Source of the DNA: Ruminiclostridium cellulolyticum H10
GTDB lineage: Bacteria > Bacillota > Clostridia > Acetivibrionales > DSM-1351
DNA length: 64,000 nucleotides
Reading direction: 5' to 3'
Assembly: GCF_000022065.1 (NCBI RefSeq)
Contig: NC_011898.1
Coordinates: 719,501 to 783,500 of the forward strand
The notes beneath the pieces are model-generated. The model did no database searches, was not told the DNA's origin, and worked only from the letters and a program-made list of their open reading frames with translations. A program made the translations under genes and the position numbers. Positions 16,953-25,176 of this stretch are shown piece after piece; positions within the stretch are counted from its first letter, which is position 1, and the number at the start of each line of letters is the position of its first letter.

Positions 16953-17962
16953 AGTGTAAATATCTTCTCCTTTGGCAAATATTCTTCTAAAACACTCAAA
17001 TGCCTTGTCATTACCGTTTTACTCAGTTCATGAGGATAAGACACTATATCGTGGTTTACACTGTACTCTTCCGCGAAAAGCTCAGAACTTCTTTTTTGAT
17101 TCTCTATTCTTTTGAAAAAATCCTTTGACATTCTGAAAAAACCATAACCGACATCTTTTAGTTCATCCGGGTTGATTTCCGTAAAGAGATTTCTAAAAAA
17201 TGGTGGGTACAGTTTTTCGCTCCCGGAATTTAATATAACCGGATCAAGACAAAGCCGTACTTTGAATCCTTTTGAAATAGCGGTTTTTACGGCTTTAATC
17301 CGGGCTGTCAAAGGCGGTGTAAGCCTTTCATATTTCTGTATAATTTCTTGCGGAGCCATACTGAAGGCGATCACAATGTTTTCAGCAGGTGAAAACTCAC
17401 TATAAAACATTTCATTGGCACTCTTGGTTCGTATCTCCGCATTGATGTTGGGATGTTCAGCAAAAAAGTCATGAAAGAAATCCCAATACGGAATTACATT
17501 ATGAAAACCAATAAGGTCAGTATCATAGGAAACAGCCAGGTAAGCTCTTTTTCCATCCAAAATGTTTTTTATTTCATTCTTGAAGTCATTTATATTAACA
17601 AAGGCAACGATATTAGCAGAGGGATACATTCCCTGTAAATAGCAGTATTCACAGTCAAAAATACAATTCAAAAGAAAAGAAGTATAGTAAAAGTCAGAAT
17701 ACCCAAAATCCTGACATACATGAGGGCCGTTATACAGAAAAGGACTGCCTTTTACTGCCAGTATAAGGGACTGTCGATTCTTCTGAAGTTCGAAATGCTG
17801 ATTGCCGCGGTTGAATATGTCCTTATAATTGCGTATTGTTATTACAGGTATGTCAGGGTATTTTTCCAGAACCATGCGAGTGATAGTATAATCATACGCT
17901 TGTTCTTCTACATATATGGTATTAAACAGATTTTTGCCTGATTTTTGTAATAATTTGCTCAA
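16949..17962 (-). CDS. SPL-family radical SAM protein (divergent second copy)
   Basis: 337 residues from a TTG at 17962 with GGAAAG seven bases upstream. C-x3-C-x2-C at residues 100, 104 and 107 (CIFDCEYC) marks a radical SAM enzyme, and the surrounding layout (GPHVCQDFGYSDFYYTS, then VNINDFKNEI) is that of spore photoproduct lyase relatives. It is clearly diverged from the splB at 1632-2651, and no cysteine occurs at the Bacillus H-donor position; Cys83 is the only candidate before the cluster. It overlaps the upstream nucleosidase-like gene by 41 bp and the downstream SDR gene by 4 bp. DNA repair is possible, but another radical reaction is equally open. Confidence 0.75.
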   Translation of the reverse strand: MSKLLQKSGKNLFNTIYVEEQAYDYTITRMVLEKYPDIPVITIRNYKDIFNRGNQHFELQKNRQSLILAVKGSPFLYNGPHVCQDFGYSDFYYTSFLLNCIFDCEYCYLQGMYPSANIVAFVNINDFKNEIKNILDGKRAYLAVSYDTDLIGFHNVIPYWDFFHDFFAEHPNINAEIRTKSANEMFYSEFSPAENIVIAFSMAPQEIIQKYERLTPPLTARIKAVKTAISKGFKVRLCLDPVILNSGSEKLYPPFFRNLFTEINPDELKDVGYGFFRMSKDFFKRIENQKRSSELFAEEYSVNHDIVSYPHELSKTVMTRHLSVLEEYLPKEKIFTL

Positions 17963-18761
17963 AATATTTCTTTCCTTCCTCTTTAGAATCAGACCTTATT
18001 CCCGTAAACTGCTTTAAGGAGACTAAAGGTTCAAATCCTTTTATTCTGGCCCGCCTGACTTCCTTCGTCAGGATAAGTTTCATTGCCTGTGTAAAACGCA
18101 GGCTTAAACAAAGTGATTGAATTGCACTATTTTCCTCATCAAGAGACATTTCACCATAACCTTCATTTAAATGTCTCATTTCTTCTATTATACTCCTCAG
18201 TGCAGGCATTTTCTTTTCAATATAGCTTTTCAGCTTTGCCTTGTCCAACCTCTCAGGTTCCAGATAATCTGAAATTATTTTGAGTATAAGAACGTTGTGA
18301 GCAAAGAAAAACTTTTTTGAAGCCTCCATAATACCAGCAGATTCCATATCGCAGAATAAATCTCTTTGCACAGGCATATCTACTGCTTTTACAACCTTTG
18401 AATAGCATTGTATAGAAATCTGAGGAATTCCGGCATCGAAAAAGACATCGGGATAATAGTCTCTTCCCGTATCCATATCGGTAACCTTGTTTACAACAAG
18501 GAGGCTTCCTGTCTCAAAGCTTTTGCTGCCCGAGCCGCAAAAGCCAATATTTATTAAAACATTGTTTTCCCCCGTACCGTACATATTATATAAGTATACT
18601 GATGCCATTGCACTTTTCAGTTTACCGACACCACTTACAATCAATGCAATATCCGAACCCTTAAAAACAGAGTAGGGAAGTATTTTCATATCCTTTTTCA
18701 GATTAAAAAAATCTATAATGGGGGCAGCTTCAAGCATTAGTGCTGTCACAATGAATATCAT
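17922..18761 (-). CDS. Nucleoside phosphorylase / MTA-SAH nucleosidase superfamily protein
   Basis: 279 residues from the ATG at 18761, seven bases after AGGAG; a TTG at 18767 sits too close to that site. The N-terminal half shows the PNP_UDP fold: MIFIVTALMLEA, a V-S-G-V-G-K-L turn, then GFCGSGSKSF. CDMESAGI (about 135-142) is the Met-Glu motif that holds the ribose in this superfamily. The C-terminal ~80 residues are helical and charged, beyond the usual core. First gene of the operon with the radical SAM and SDR genes. A role in removing 5'-deoxyadenosine or a nucleoside product of the radical enzyme is inference. Confidence 0.7.
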   Translation of the reverse strand: MIFIVTALMLEAAPIIDFFNLKKDMKILPYSVFKGSDIALIVSGVGKLKSAMASVYLYNMYGTGENNVLINIGFCGSGSKSFETGSLLVVNKVTDMDTGRDYYPDVFFDAGIPQISIQCYSKVVKAVDMPVQRDLFCDMESAGIMEASKKFFFAHNVLILKIISDYLEPERLDKAKLKSYIEKKMPALRSIIEEMRHLNEGYGEMSLDEENSAIQSLCLSLRFTQAMKLILTKEVRRARIKGFEPLVSLKQFTGIRSDSKEEGKKYFEQIITKIRQKSV

Positions 18762-18924
18762 ATACAATCTCCTGTTATTGTGTTGGTAACCCTTAACGGG
18801 TATAAAGGAAATTATATCAAATATAACGAATGGTGGAAAGGTATTAACAAGCTATACAGGTCTACTCAAAAGAATTGATTTATGTAAACTTTTACTTTTA
18901 TCATAAATGTTCAAAACAGAAGAA

Positions 18925-18954
18925 CTGCCTGCTCAAATTATTTAGGGCAGGCAG
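18925..18954 (-). terminator. Terminator of the DUF6512-like gene
   Basis: CTGCCTGC (18925-18932) pairs with GCAGGCAG (18947-18954). On the minus strand it is followed by TTCTTCTGTTTTG. Confidence 0.6.
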
Positions 18955-18985
18955 GAATCCCACTTTTAACTATAAGCTATGCTCT

Positions 18986-19531
18986 CTATATTCCGTATTT
19001 ACCATTCACTTTGTCAAAGAAAAGTGGAATGTGTGGAGGTTGAAATGTCCAATAAACAATTAATGCAAAAATGGCGGCAATTATTAAAATAGATAACCAG
19101 GTACCCAAACCTTGGGAATATTTGTAAATATGAAGCCCCAAGCACTGACCAATAATTATGGCCAATAAAAAGATAACTATGTCTACAACAAGAGACTGTA
19201 TACCGAATGCTTGTGTGTAAAAGTAGTAAAAACATATCATTGTTAGTATTGAAGAAACAATTGCAACCAACATTCCTGTAAACCATAGATTAGCGTCTAT
19301 ATCGTATTTTTTTTGTTTTATTACATAATAAATTAACCACCATAGAATGATAGGAACCAGCAAAAGTTTTGTATGTTCCCAGACGCTTTCATTTACTGCA
19401 GAAATCAACCCGACTATGACTTTTTTACCTGACCAACTATACAAAAAGTGAAACAGAGAGCCGAATATGAATATAAACGGGATACCGATTAAAATCCATT
19501 TTTCAGGATGACTAATCCTTTGTTTTCTCAT
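18986..19531 (-). CDS. DUF6512-like five-helix membrane protein
   Basis: 181 residues from the ATG at 19531, preceded by AAAGG; a GTG at 19558 is possible but has no better RBS. Five hydrophobic helices, with SAVNESVWEHTKL between the first two as the most conserved-looking polar stretch. This matches my memory of DUF6512 clostridial membrane proteins. Function unknown. Monocistronic and divergent from the flavin reductase gene. Confidence 0.65.
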   Translation of the reverse strand: MRKQRISHPEKWILIGIPFIFIFGSLFHFLYSWSGKKVIVGLISAVNESVWEHTKLLLVPIILWWLIYYVIKQKKYDIDANLWFTGMLVAIVSSILTMICFYYFYTQAFGIQSLVVDIVIFLLAIIIGQCLGLHIYKYSQGLGTWLSILIIAAIFALIVYWTFQPPHIPLFFDKVNGKYGI

Positions 19532-19691
19532 AATATCACAACCTTTCATATTAAGCACAATATAATTTTATGTGGGGAACTAGCTATTATATGACATTTC
19601 TTTGATTTATTTATGGGTCATGAGTTTATTGTATAATTATGTTTTATAAGCAAATATTATAAATATCCAAAAAATCTTCGGGGGGATATTT

Positions 19692-20333
19692 ATGAAAAAG
19701 TTACTTTATATTAGTGTTAACACAAAACCGGAAGAAATGTCTTCTTCAAAAACAGTTGCAAGAAAGCTCATTAACAGTATTCTTGAAAAGCACCCGAGTA
19801 TGGCTCTTGAAGAAGTAGATTTGTACAGGGAGCATATACCACAGTTAAAATACAGCTACTTTGAAAGCAGGAGTGCCATAGTTAATTCTGAGGCTTTGGC
19901 AAAGCTACCTCAAGATGAACAGAATGAAGTTACCCAGATAATAAAGCTTTGTGACCAGTTCAGAGCAGCGGATATTTATATAATTGCATCCCCTATGTGG
20001 AGCTTGTCATTTCCTGCTCCCCTAAAAGAATACATTGATTGTGTTGTCCAATCCGGTAAAACAATTGCTTTTGATGAAAACAAGCCTTATGGTTTGTTAA
20101 ATGATAAAGAGCGTACGTTTATATATGTACAGTCTTCAGGAGCAAATATTCCATGGATTATAAGACCTGCTTTAAATAAGGGATTGAATTATGTACACGA
20201 TATTATAAGATTTTTAGGTATAAGCAAGTTTGAAGAACTGTTGGTGGACGGAACGGGAACTACAGAACTTGAGCGGCAGGAAGCAATTGAGAAGGCAGCT
20301 TCAAGAATAGAAACATTAGTTGATCAGATATAA
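19692..20333 (+). CDS. FMN-dependent NADH-azoreductase / flavodoxin-like quinone reductase
   Basis: 213 residues, ATG after CGGGGGGAT. The flavodoxin_2 fold is visible from LLYISVNTKPEEMSSSK (FMN phosphate loop) and IIASPMWSLSFPAPLKEYID (about 97-116), the AzoR signature region. Expected to reduce azo or quinone compounds with NAD(P)H through FMN; the physiological substrate is unknown. Followed by a strong bidirectional terminator. Confidence 0.85.
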   Translation: MKKLLYISVNTKPEEMSSSKTVARKLINSILEKHPSMALEEVDLYREHIPQLKYSYFESRSAIVNSEALAKLPQDEQNEVTQIIKLCDQFRAADIYIIASPMWSLSFPAPLKEYIDCVVQSGKTIAFDENKPYGLLNDKERTFIYVQSSGANIPWIIRPALNKGLNYVHDIIRFLGISKFEELLVDGTGTTELERQEAIEKAASRIETLVDQI

Positions 20334-20353
20334 CTCCTGTTATAACCTTAACC

Positions 20354-20402
20354 AAAAAACAGCGGAGTGTTCCTCTCTTTGGAACTCTCCGCTGTTTTTT
20401 TG
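20354..20402. terminator. Bidirectional terminator
   Basis: AAAAAACAGCGGAGTGTTCC and GGAACTCTCCGCTGTTTTTT form a long stem (one mismatch region) between two convergent genes. Confidence 0.9.
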
Positions 20403-20410
20403 CCCCAATC

Positions 20411-22039
20411 TTATCTTGGCGGTACAGGGGACGGACTCTGAATATGAGTCGGCGAAATTGTAAACCCTCCGGGATATTCCAGTAAAGCGGCTATTACTCT
20501 GGTTGCTTCCGCTCTTGTAATTGTTTTTTTCGGTCTGAAAGTACCATCCGGGTATCCTGATAGAATATTATTCATTGAAAGAACAATGATAGATTTATTT
20601 GACCATGGGTTGCTTTCAGGACTTACATCACTGAAAATTCTTTGAGAGAAATCTACAGTATCAGGGCTGAATAGTATTTTGTCACATACCACTGCAAATT
20701 CTTCCCTTGTAATCTTTCTTTCAGGGTAAAACATGTTTCCCGAATACCCGCTGAAAATGCCCTTTTCTTTAACAATGGCAATTTGTTTTGATGCCCAGTG
20801 ATCTTTAGTGTCGGCGAAAGATGCAGTTGCGGTTTCATTCTGCAAACCAAGGGTTTTTACAAGTAATGCTGCGGCTTCGGCCCTCGTGAGACTGCCGTCA
20901 GGTACAAAACGCTTGCCGGGCATACCACTGACGATGCCTTTTTGAAACAGATCTATGATGTAGCTTTGTGCCCAGTGATTTGATATATCAATAAAGGGCT
21001 TACCTATCAGCCATTGGCTATAATTATTCCAGAAACGCTGAGGCTCCTGCCCCAATGCCCAACTCCCCGCACCAAGCAGATTATTTTTTGAGACAAGGGA
21101 TAGCTTTTTCTCAAGTGAAGTTTCATTTTCATACCAAATATCGTAAGTGCCGGCTGAAAGTCTGCTGCTTCCCCAGATAACAGCATTATCTGTCGAGGTT
21201 ACCGTTACGGTTGCACGGGCACACTGGGATGTACTGTCATACCAGGTTTTGGATTTACAGGTTGCTACCAGACGTTCAACGTCAGATACGGTTATTCCGT
21301 AGCCGCCGCTTGCTGCTCCTTGTTTCCAATATCTGCCGTAAAATGGTACTCCTAAAACTATTTTTGTAGATGGAACATATTTCAAGGCATAGTTTACACT
21401 TTTTTCAACAAAAGAAAAGCTGGCTACCGCTCCCGGTGCACTTCCGGTGTAATGCTCATCATAAGCCATTATGAATAGCTGGTCGCTTATAGTACCTAAG
21501 GCGGCATAATCATAAGAACCCTGCCAGCCAATAGTTGATCCCCACGGATTAGCTGCGACACATACAGATAGTATTTTTGTTTTTGGCAAATAAGAACGTA
21601 AAAGTCTGATAAAAGCTGTAAATGCGTTGCGGTCAGCTTCGGTAAGGTTTTGAATGTCTATATTTATACCGTCACAACCAAGTCGTACAATTTCGGCACT
21701 TAAACTGGCGACAAATGAGTTTTGGTTGGCCAATGCAGCCCTGCCGAGAGTTCTGTCCCAGTTATTACTAAGGTAGGGTACTACTTTTATTCCCCGTGCG
21801 TGCATAGTCTCCACAAAAAGAGGATCTACCTTTATTGTTTTTTTTAGAGTCCCGTTACTGTTTATTTCAAAATAATCGGGAGAAACCGTTGTAAGATTTG
21901 TACCTGAACGATTAACATTATTTATATAGGTGGTTGTGTTTCCTGCATATAAAAAGCTTATGCTTTCATAAGCGGAAGTGCTTGTTTGAAAAAGGAACAC
22001 AAATATAAGCAGTGGTATTATACATTTTTTTAGCCGCAT
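20411..22039 (-). CDS. Secreted GH18-like protein with three SLH domains; catalytic Glu replaced
   Basis: 542 residues from the ATG at 22039 (RBS GGAGAGG; a TTG at 22057 overlaps it). A signal peptide (about 1-23) is followed by a GH18 TIM-barrel domain (about 25-340) and three S-layer homology modules (about 350-530; each with HWA..I..L...GI.SG...F.P...ITRAE). The GH18 signature reads CDGINIDIQ: the residue that is the catalytic Glu in DxxDxDxE enzymes is Gln (about residue 130). It probably sits on the cell wall; with Gln it may bind rather than cut glycan, or use altered chemistry. Relatives include spore-cortex lytic enzymes and YvbX-like proteins. Confidence 0.82.
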   Translation of the reverse strand: MRLKKCIIPLLIFVFLFQTSTSAYESISFLYAGNTTTYINNVNRSGTNLTTVSPDYFEINSNGTLKKTIKVDPLFVETMHARGIKVVPYLSNNWDRTLGRAALANQNSFVASLSAEIVRLGCDGINIDIQNLTEADRNAFTAFIRLLRSYLPKTKILSVCVAANPWGSTIGWQGSYDYAALGTISDQLFIMAYDEHYTGSAPGAVASFSFVEKSVNYALKYVPSTKIVLGVPFYGRYWKQGAASGGYGITVSDVERLVATCKSKTWYDSTSQCARATVTVTSTDNAVIWGSSRLSAGTYDIWYENETSLEKKLSLVSKNNLLGAGSWALGQEPQRFWNNYSQWLIGKPFIDISNHWAQSYIIDLFQKGIVSGMPGKRFVPDGSLTRAEAAALLVKTLGLQNETATASFADTKDHWASKQIAIVKEKGIFSGYSGNMFYPERKITREEFAVVCDKILFSPDTVDFSQRIFSDVSPESNPWSNKSIIVLSMNNILSGYPDGTFRPKKTITRAEATRVIAALLEYPGGFTISPTHIQSPSPVPPR

Positions 22040-22141
22040 TATTATTTTCCTCTCCAATATAATTGATCTATGTTGTTTACATATTATGTGTTACATTCAA
22101 AAAAATAAACATGGCGTATAAGGAACTATATAATAAGTTGC

Positions 22142-22172
22142 TTGACAGAACAGAAGGTAAATAGTTTATAAT
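22142..22172 (+). promoter_or_regulatory. Candidate sigma-A promoter of the cob operon
   Basis: TTGACA (22142-22147) and TATAAT (22167-22172), both consensus, with a longer than ideal 19-bp spacer. No cobalamin riboswitch fits in the short leader. Confidence 0.55.
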
Positions 22173-22220
22173 TTTAGGTATGGTTTTGGAAAAATTCGAA
22201 AGCCATTGGGAGGATAAATC

Positions 22221-22793
22221 ATGAAATCTGAAGTTATGGGTGAAATAGTATTAGTAACGGGCGGGGCAAGAAGCGGTAAGAGTACATTTGCAGAGAAACT
22301 GGCAAAGGAATACGGCAGTGAAGTCCTATATGTGGCAACAGCAATACCTTTAGATGATGAAATGAGACTTAGAATAAAAAAGCACAGGGAACAGCGCCCT
22401 GCAAACTGGGAAACTGTCGAGACTTATAAAGACATGGATATATTACTTGAAGAGAAGTACCGAAACAAAAAAGCCGTTCTGTTGGATTGCATCACAGTAA
22501 TGATTGCCAATATAATGTTTGAAGTATGTCACGATTTTGATAAAATGGTCCAGGAGGATATGGCTATCATTGAAGAGGCTGTTAATCTTCAAATGGACAA
22601 GCTGATAGTCGTTGCAAGGAGTTCTGGGATTCCTTTTATACTTGTTACAAACGAAACCGGAATGGGTATAGTGCCGGAGAATAAGAGTGCAAGACTTTTC
22701 CGGGATATTCAAGGCAGAGCAAATCAGAAACTTGCGGCTGCTGCTAAGGAAGTATTTCTGTGTGTTTCAGGCATTCCTGTGAAAATAAAGTAA
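22221..22793 (+). CDS. cobU: Adenosylcobinamide kinase / adenosylcobinamide-phosphate guanylyltransferase
   Basis: 190 residues, ATG after GGGAGGA. GGARSGKST (about 12-20) is the CobU P-loop, followed by the family features VATAIPLDDEM, HREQRP with the guanylylated His (about 60-65) and LLDCITVMIANI. It phosphorylates adenosylcobinamide and then transfers GMP to it, the first dedicated steps of nucleotide-loop assembly in the cytoplasm. First gene of the cobU-cobS-cobT operon. Confidence 0.93.
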   Translation: MKSEVMGEIVLVTGGARSGKSTFAEKLAKEYGSEVLYVATAIPLDDEMRLRIKKHREQRPANWETVETYKDMDILLEEKYRNKKAVLLDCITVMIANIMFEVCHDFDKMVQEDMAIIEEAVNLQMDKLIVVARSSGIPFILVTNETGMGIVPENKSARLFRDIQGRANQKLAAAAKEVFLCVSGIPVKIK

Positions 22794-22814
22794 ACCATGA
22801 AAGAAGATTAAAAA

Positions 22815-23567
22815 ATGATACTGTTAAAACGTTTTTTATTAATGATACAATTTTTTACTACAGTTCCAATTCCTGTAAGCTTGAATGTAAATGAAGAGGA
22901 TTTTGGAAAGGGACTTGCACTTGCTCCATTGGCTGGTTTGTTAATAGGTGGTTTGGTTGCCTGCGGGGGATATGTGTTGAATATGTTTTTTGCCCCCGCT
23001 ATAACAGCTGTTCTAGTAGTTATTTTATACATACTATTAACCGGAGGAATTCATTTTGATGGATTAGGCGATACAGTAGATGGTATTTTCTCCAACAAGC
23101 CTAAAGAGAAGATGTTGGAAATTATGCGAGACAGCAGGACAGGAACATATGCGGTACTGGTTATTGTTTGTGTTTTAGGACTCAACGCAGTACTGATGTA
23201 TTCAATAATTTCGGCTCATATGTATTTTACCCTTGTACTTATGCCTGTAGCGGGAAGAATAGGCTCTGTCACGGGGGCGGCTGTTTCAAGGTATGCAAGA
23301 AGCGGGCCGGGGTTGGGAAAATCCTTTATTGATTACTGCGGATTAAAAGAGATGTTATCAGCGGCGGTAATCAGTCTTATTGTTTTTTTTGTTTTTAAAG
23401 TATTTGAGGGTATTTTTCTTTGTCTTTTCATGTTTATATCAGCAACCTTGCTGGTAAAAATTCTTGGCAGGAAAATCGGAGGTGCGACGGGAGATGTTCT
23501 TGGAGCCGTCTGCGAACTGAATCAGACCATATTTTTATTAATATCATATTTGCTGGTATTTAAATAA
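22815..23567 (+). CDS. cobS: Adenosylcobinamide-GDP ribazoletransferase (cobalamin synthase)
   Basis: 250 residues, integral membrane protein with six to seven helices. Conserved motif TGGIHFDGLGDTVDGIFS (about 76-93) carries the Asp residues that bind metal and substrate in CobS, and MRDSRTGTYA follows. It joins adenosyl-GDP-cobinamide with alpha-ribazole to give adenosylcobalamin. Starts 21 bp after cobU. Confidence 0.93.
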   Translation: MILLKRFLLMIQFFTTVPIPVSLNVNEEDFGKGLALAPLAGLLIGGLVACGGYVLNMFFAPAITAVLVVILYILLTGGIHFDGLGDTVDGIFSNKPKEKMLEIMRDSRTGTYAVLVIVCVLGLNAVLMYSIISAHMYFTLVLMPVAGRIGSVTGAAVSRYARSGPGLGKSFIDYCGLKEMLSAAVISLIVFFVFKVFEGIFLCLFMFISATLLVKILGRKIGGATGDVLGAVCELNQTIFLLISYLLVFK

Positions 23568-23612
23568 GTACTGTTGATTTTTATAGAGAATAATTTTGGG
23601 AGGACAAATTTT

Positions 23613-24671
23613 ATGACCTTTGAAGAAGCGATAAATTCCATTAAAGAACTGAATATAGAAACGATGCAGAAGGCACAGAAAAGGTTGGACAACTTAACAA
23701 AGCCTCTGGGAAGCCTGGGTCGTTTGGAGGAAATCGTAAAACAGCTTGCCGGAATTACAGGAGAGTTGTTTCCTTGTGTAAAAAATAAAAAAATCGTAAT
23801 AATGTGTGCAGATAACGGAGTTGTTGAGGAAGGAGTCAGTTCGTGCCCTAAAAGCGTTACTTCTTCCGTTACACAAAATTTTCTGAAAGGTTTTACGGGA
23901 GTGAATGTTCTTTCAAGACATTCGAGGGCAGATATAGTTGTTGTGGATGTTGGTGTTGATGATGATATTGACTGTCCCGGCGTTATAAACAGAAAAATAA
24001 GAAAAGGTACATGGAATATTATGAAAGGCCCTGCAATGACCAGAAACGAAGCTATAAAAGCTATTGAAACGGGAATTGAGATTGTTGGAAAGTTAAAGGA
24101 AAAAGGAGTAAATCTGCTTGGTACAGGTGAGATGGGGGTAGGAAACACAACTACAAGCAGTGCAGTAGCATCTGTACTTATCGGTAACGATATAGGTGAA
24201 ATGGTAGGCAAGGGGGCGGGACTGACCCAGAAAGGTCTTATTAATAAGATTGAGATTATTAAAAACGCAATAGATATCAATAAACCGAATCCGTCCGACC
24301 CTATAGATGTACTGGCAAAGGTCGGCGGTTTTGACATTGCAGCACTTACCGGGTGTTTTCTTGGAGCAGCAGCCTACAGGCTTCCTGTCATGATTGACGG
24401 ATTTATCTCGGCTACCGCTGCATTGGCGGCAATAAAAATAAAGCCCGAGTGCAGAAATTATATTCTTCCTTCACATGGTTCTGCTGAACCCGGAAACAAG
24501 AAAATAATGGAAGCACTTGACATGAGCCCCATGCTCTTATTGGAAATGCGTTTAGGTGAGGGTTCAGGAGCTGCACTTGCATTTCATATTATAGACGCTG
24601 CTGTTGCAGCCTATAATGAGATGGGAACATTCGGGGATGCAAAAATTGAACAATACAAACCATTAGAATAG
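23613..24671 (+). CDS. cobT: Nicotinate-nucleotide-dimethylbenzimidazole phosphoribosyltransferase
   Basis: 352 residues from the ATG at 23613 (RBS GGGAGGA); an in-frame start at 23574 has none. KPLGSLGRLEEI (about 30-41), the GTGEMGVGNTTTSSA substrate loop (about 170-184) and the C-terminal catalytic Glu region LRLGEGSGAAL are typical of CobT. It makes alpha-ribazole phosphate, the lower-ligand substrate used after dephosphorylation by CobS. The separate phosphatase (CobC) is not in this window. Confidence 0.93.
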   Translation: MTFEEAINSIKELNIETMQKAQKRLDNLTKPLGSLGRLEEIVKQLAGITGELFPCVKNKKIVIMCADNGVVEEGVSSCPKSVTSSVTQNFLKGFTGVNVLSRHSRADIVVVDVGVDDDIDCPGVINRKIRKGTWNIMKGPAMTRNEAIKAIETGIEIVGKLKEKGVNLLGTGEMGVGNTTTSSAVASVLIGNDIGEMVGKGAGLTQKGLINKIEIIKNAIDINKPNPSDPIDVLAKVGGFDIAALTGCFLGAAAYRLPVMIDGFISATAALAAIKIKPECRNYILPSHGSAEPGNKKIMEALDMSPMLLLEMRLGEGSGAALAFHIIDAAVAAYNEMGTFGDAKIEQYKPLE

Positions 24672-24779
24672 GTACACTTTAAAAGTTGAATAATTTACAT
24701 ATACTCCTAAATAATGTATAATATGCATATAGTTTTTAGCTAAAATAAGGTGACAACTATCCTAGAAAGAGGGTTTGTT

Positions 24780-24962
24780 ATGTTTGAATATAAGTATGTA
24801 CAGGCAACTTTAGGAGGATTTTTTACTGAAGCTAATCACCATGAAATAATTGATAAATATGCCGGTGAAGGCTGGAGACTGGTACAGGTACTACCTATGT
24901 ACTATAATTCACATGGAAAACCTACTGATTACGAAATAATATTTGAACGGGAAGTAGGCTAG
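24780..24962 (+). CDS. DUF4177 small protein
   Basis: 60 residues from the ATG at 24780 (RBS AGAGGG). Sequence pattern FEYKYVQ...I..YAGEGWRLVQVLP...EIIFERE is the DUF4177 core: strand, helix with G-E-G-W-R, then two strands. Function unknown; commonly stand-alone in Firmicutes. A terminator hairpin follows directly. Confidence 0.8.
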   Translation: MFEYKYVQATLGGFFTEANHHEIIDKYAGEGWRLVQVLPMYYNSHGKPTDYEIIFEREVG

Positions 24963-24987
24963 CTATATTATAACTTCACAGATAATT

Positions 24988-25018
24988 AAAAAGACGAGTC
25001 GCATGACTTGTCTTTTTT
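24988..25018 (+). terminator. Terminator after the DUF4177 gene
   Basis: AAAAAGACGAGTC and GACTTGTCTTTTTT flank a GCAT loop; one wobble, good T-run. Confidence 0.85.
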
Positions 25019-25176
25019 AAAGCATAAATATTGTTTGTGTTAGTAAAATATAGTAAAATTTGGATATGGATACGAAGAAAATTACCCTTTTGTATCTAAA
25101 AATATTAGTGAAAAAAGAAATATGAAATCACAATAAAGCCGGAAGTTTACTTTTTCACAAAGAAAGGTAGGGTCAA

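Noticed and set aside
22058-22220. Cobalamin riboswitch before cobU
   Set aside because: The gap is only 163 bp, has a sigma-A-like promoter in its second half, and lacks a recognisable B12 box.
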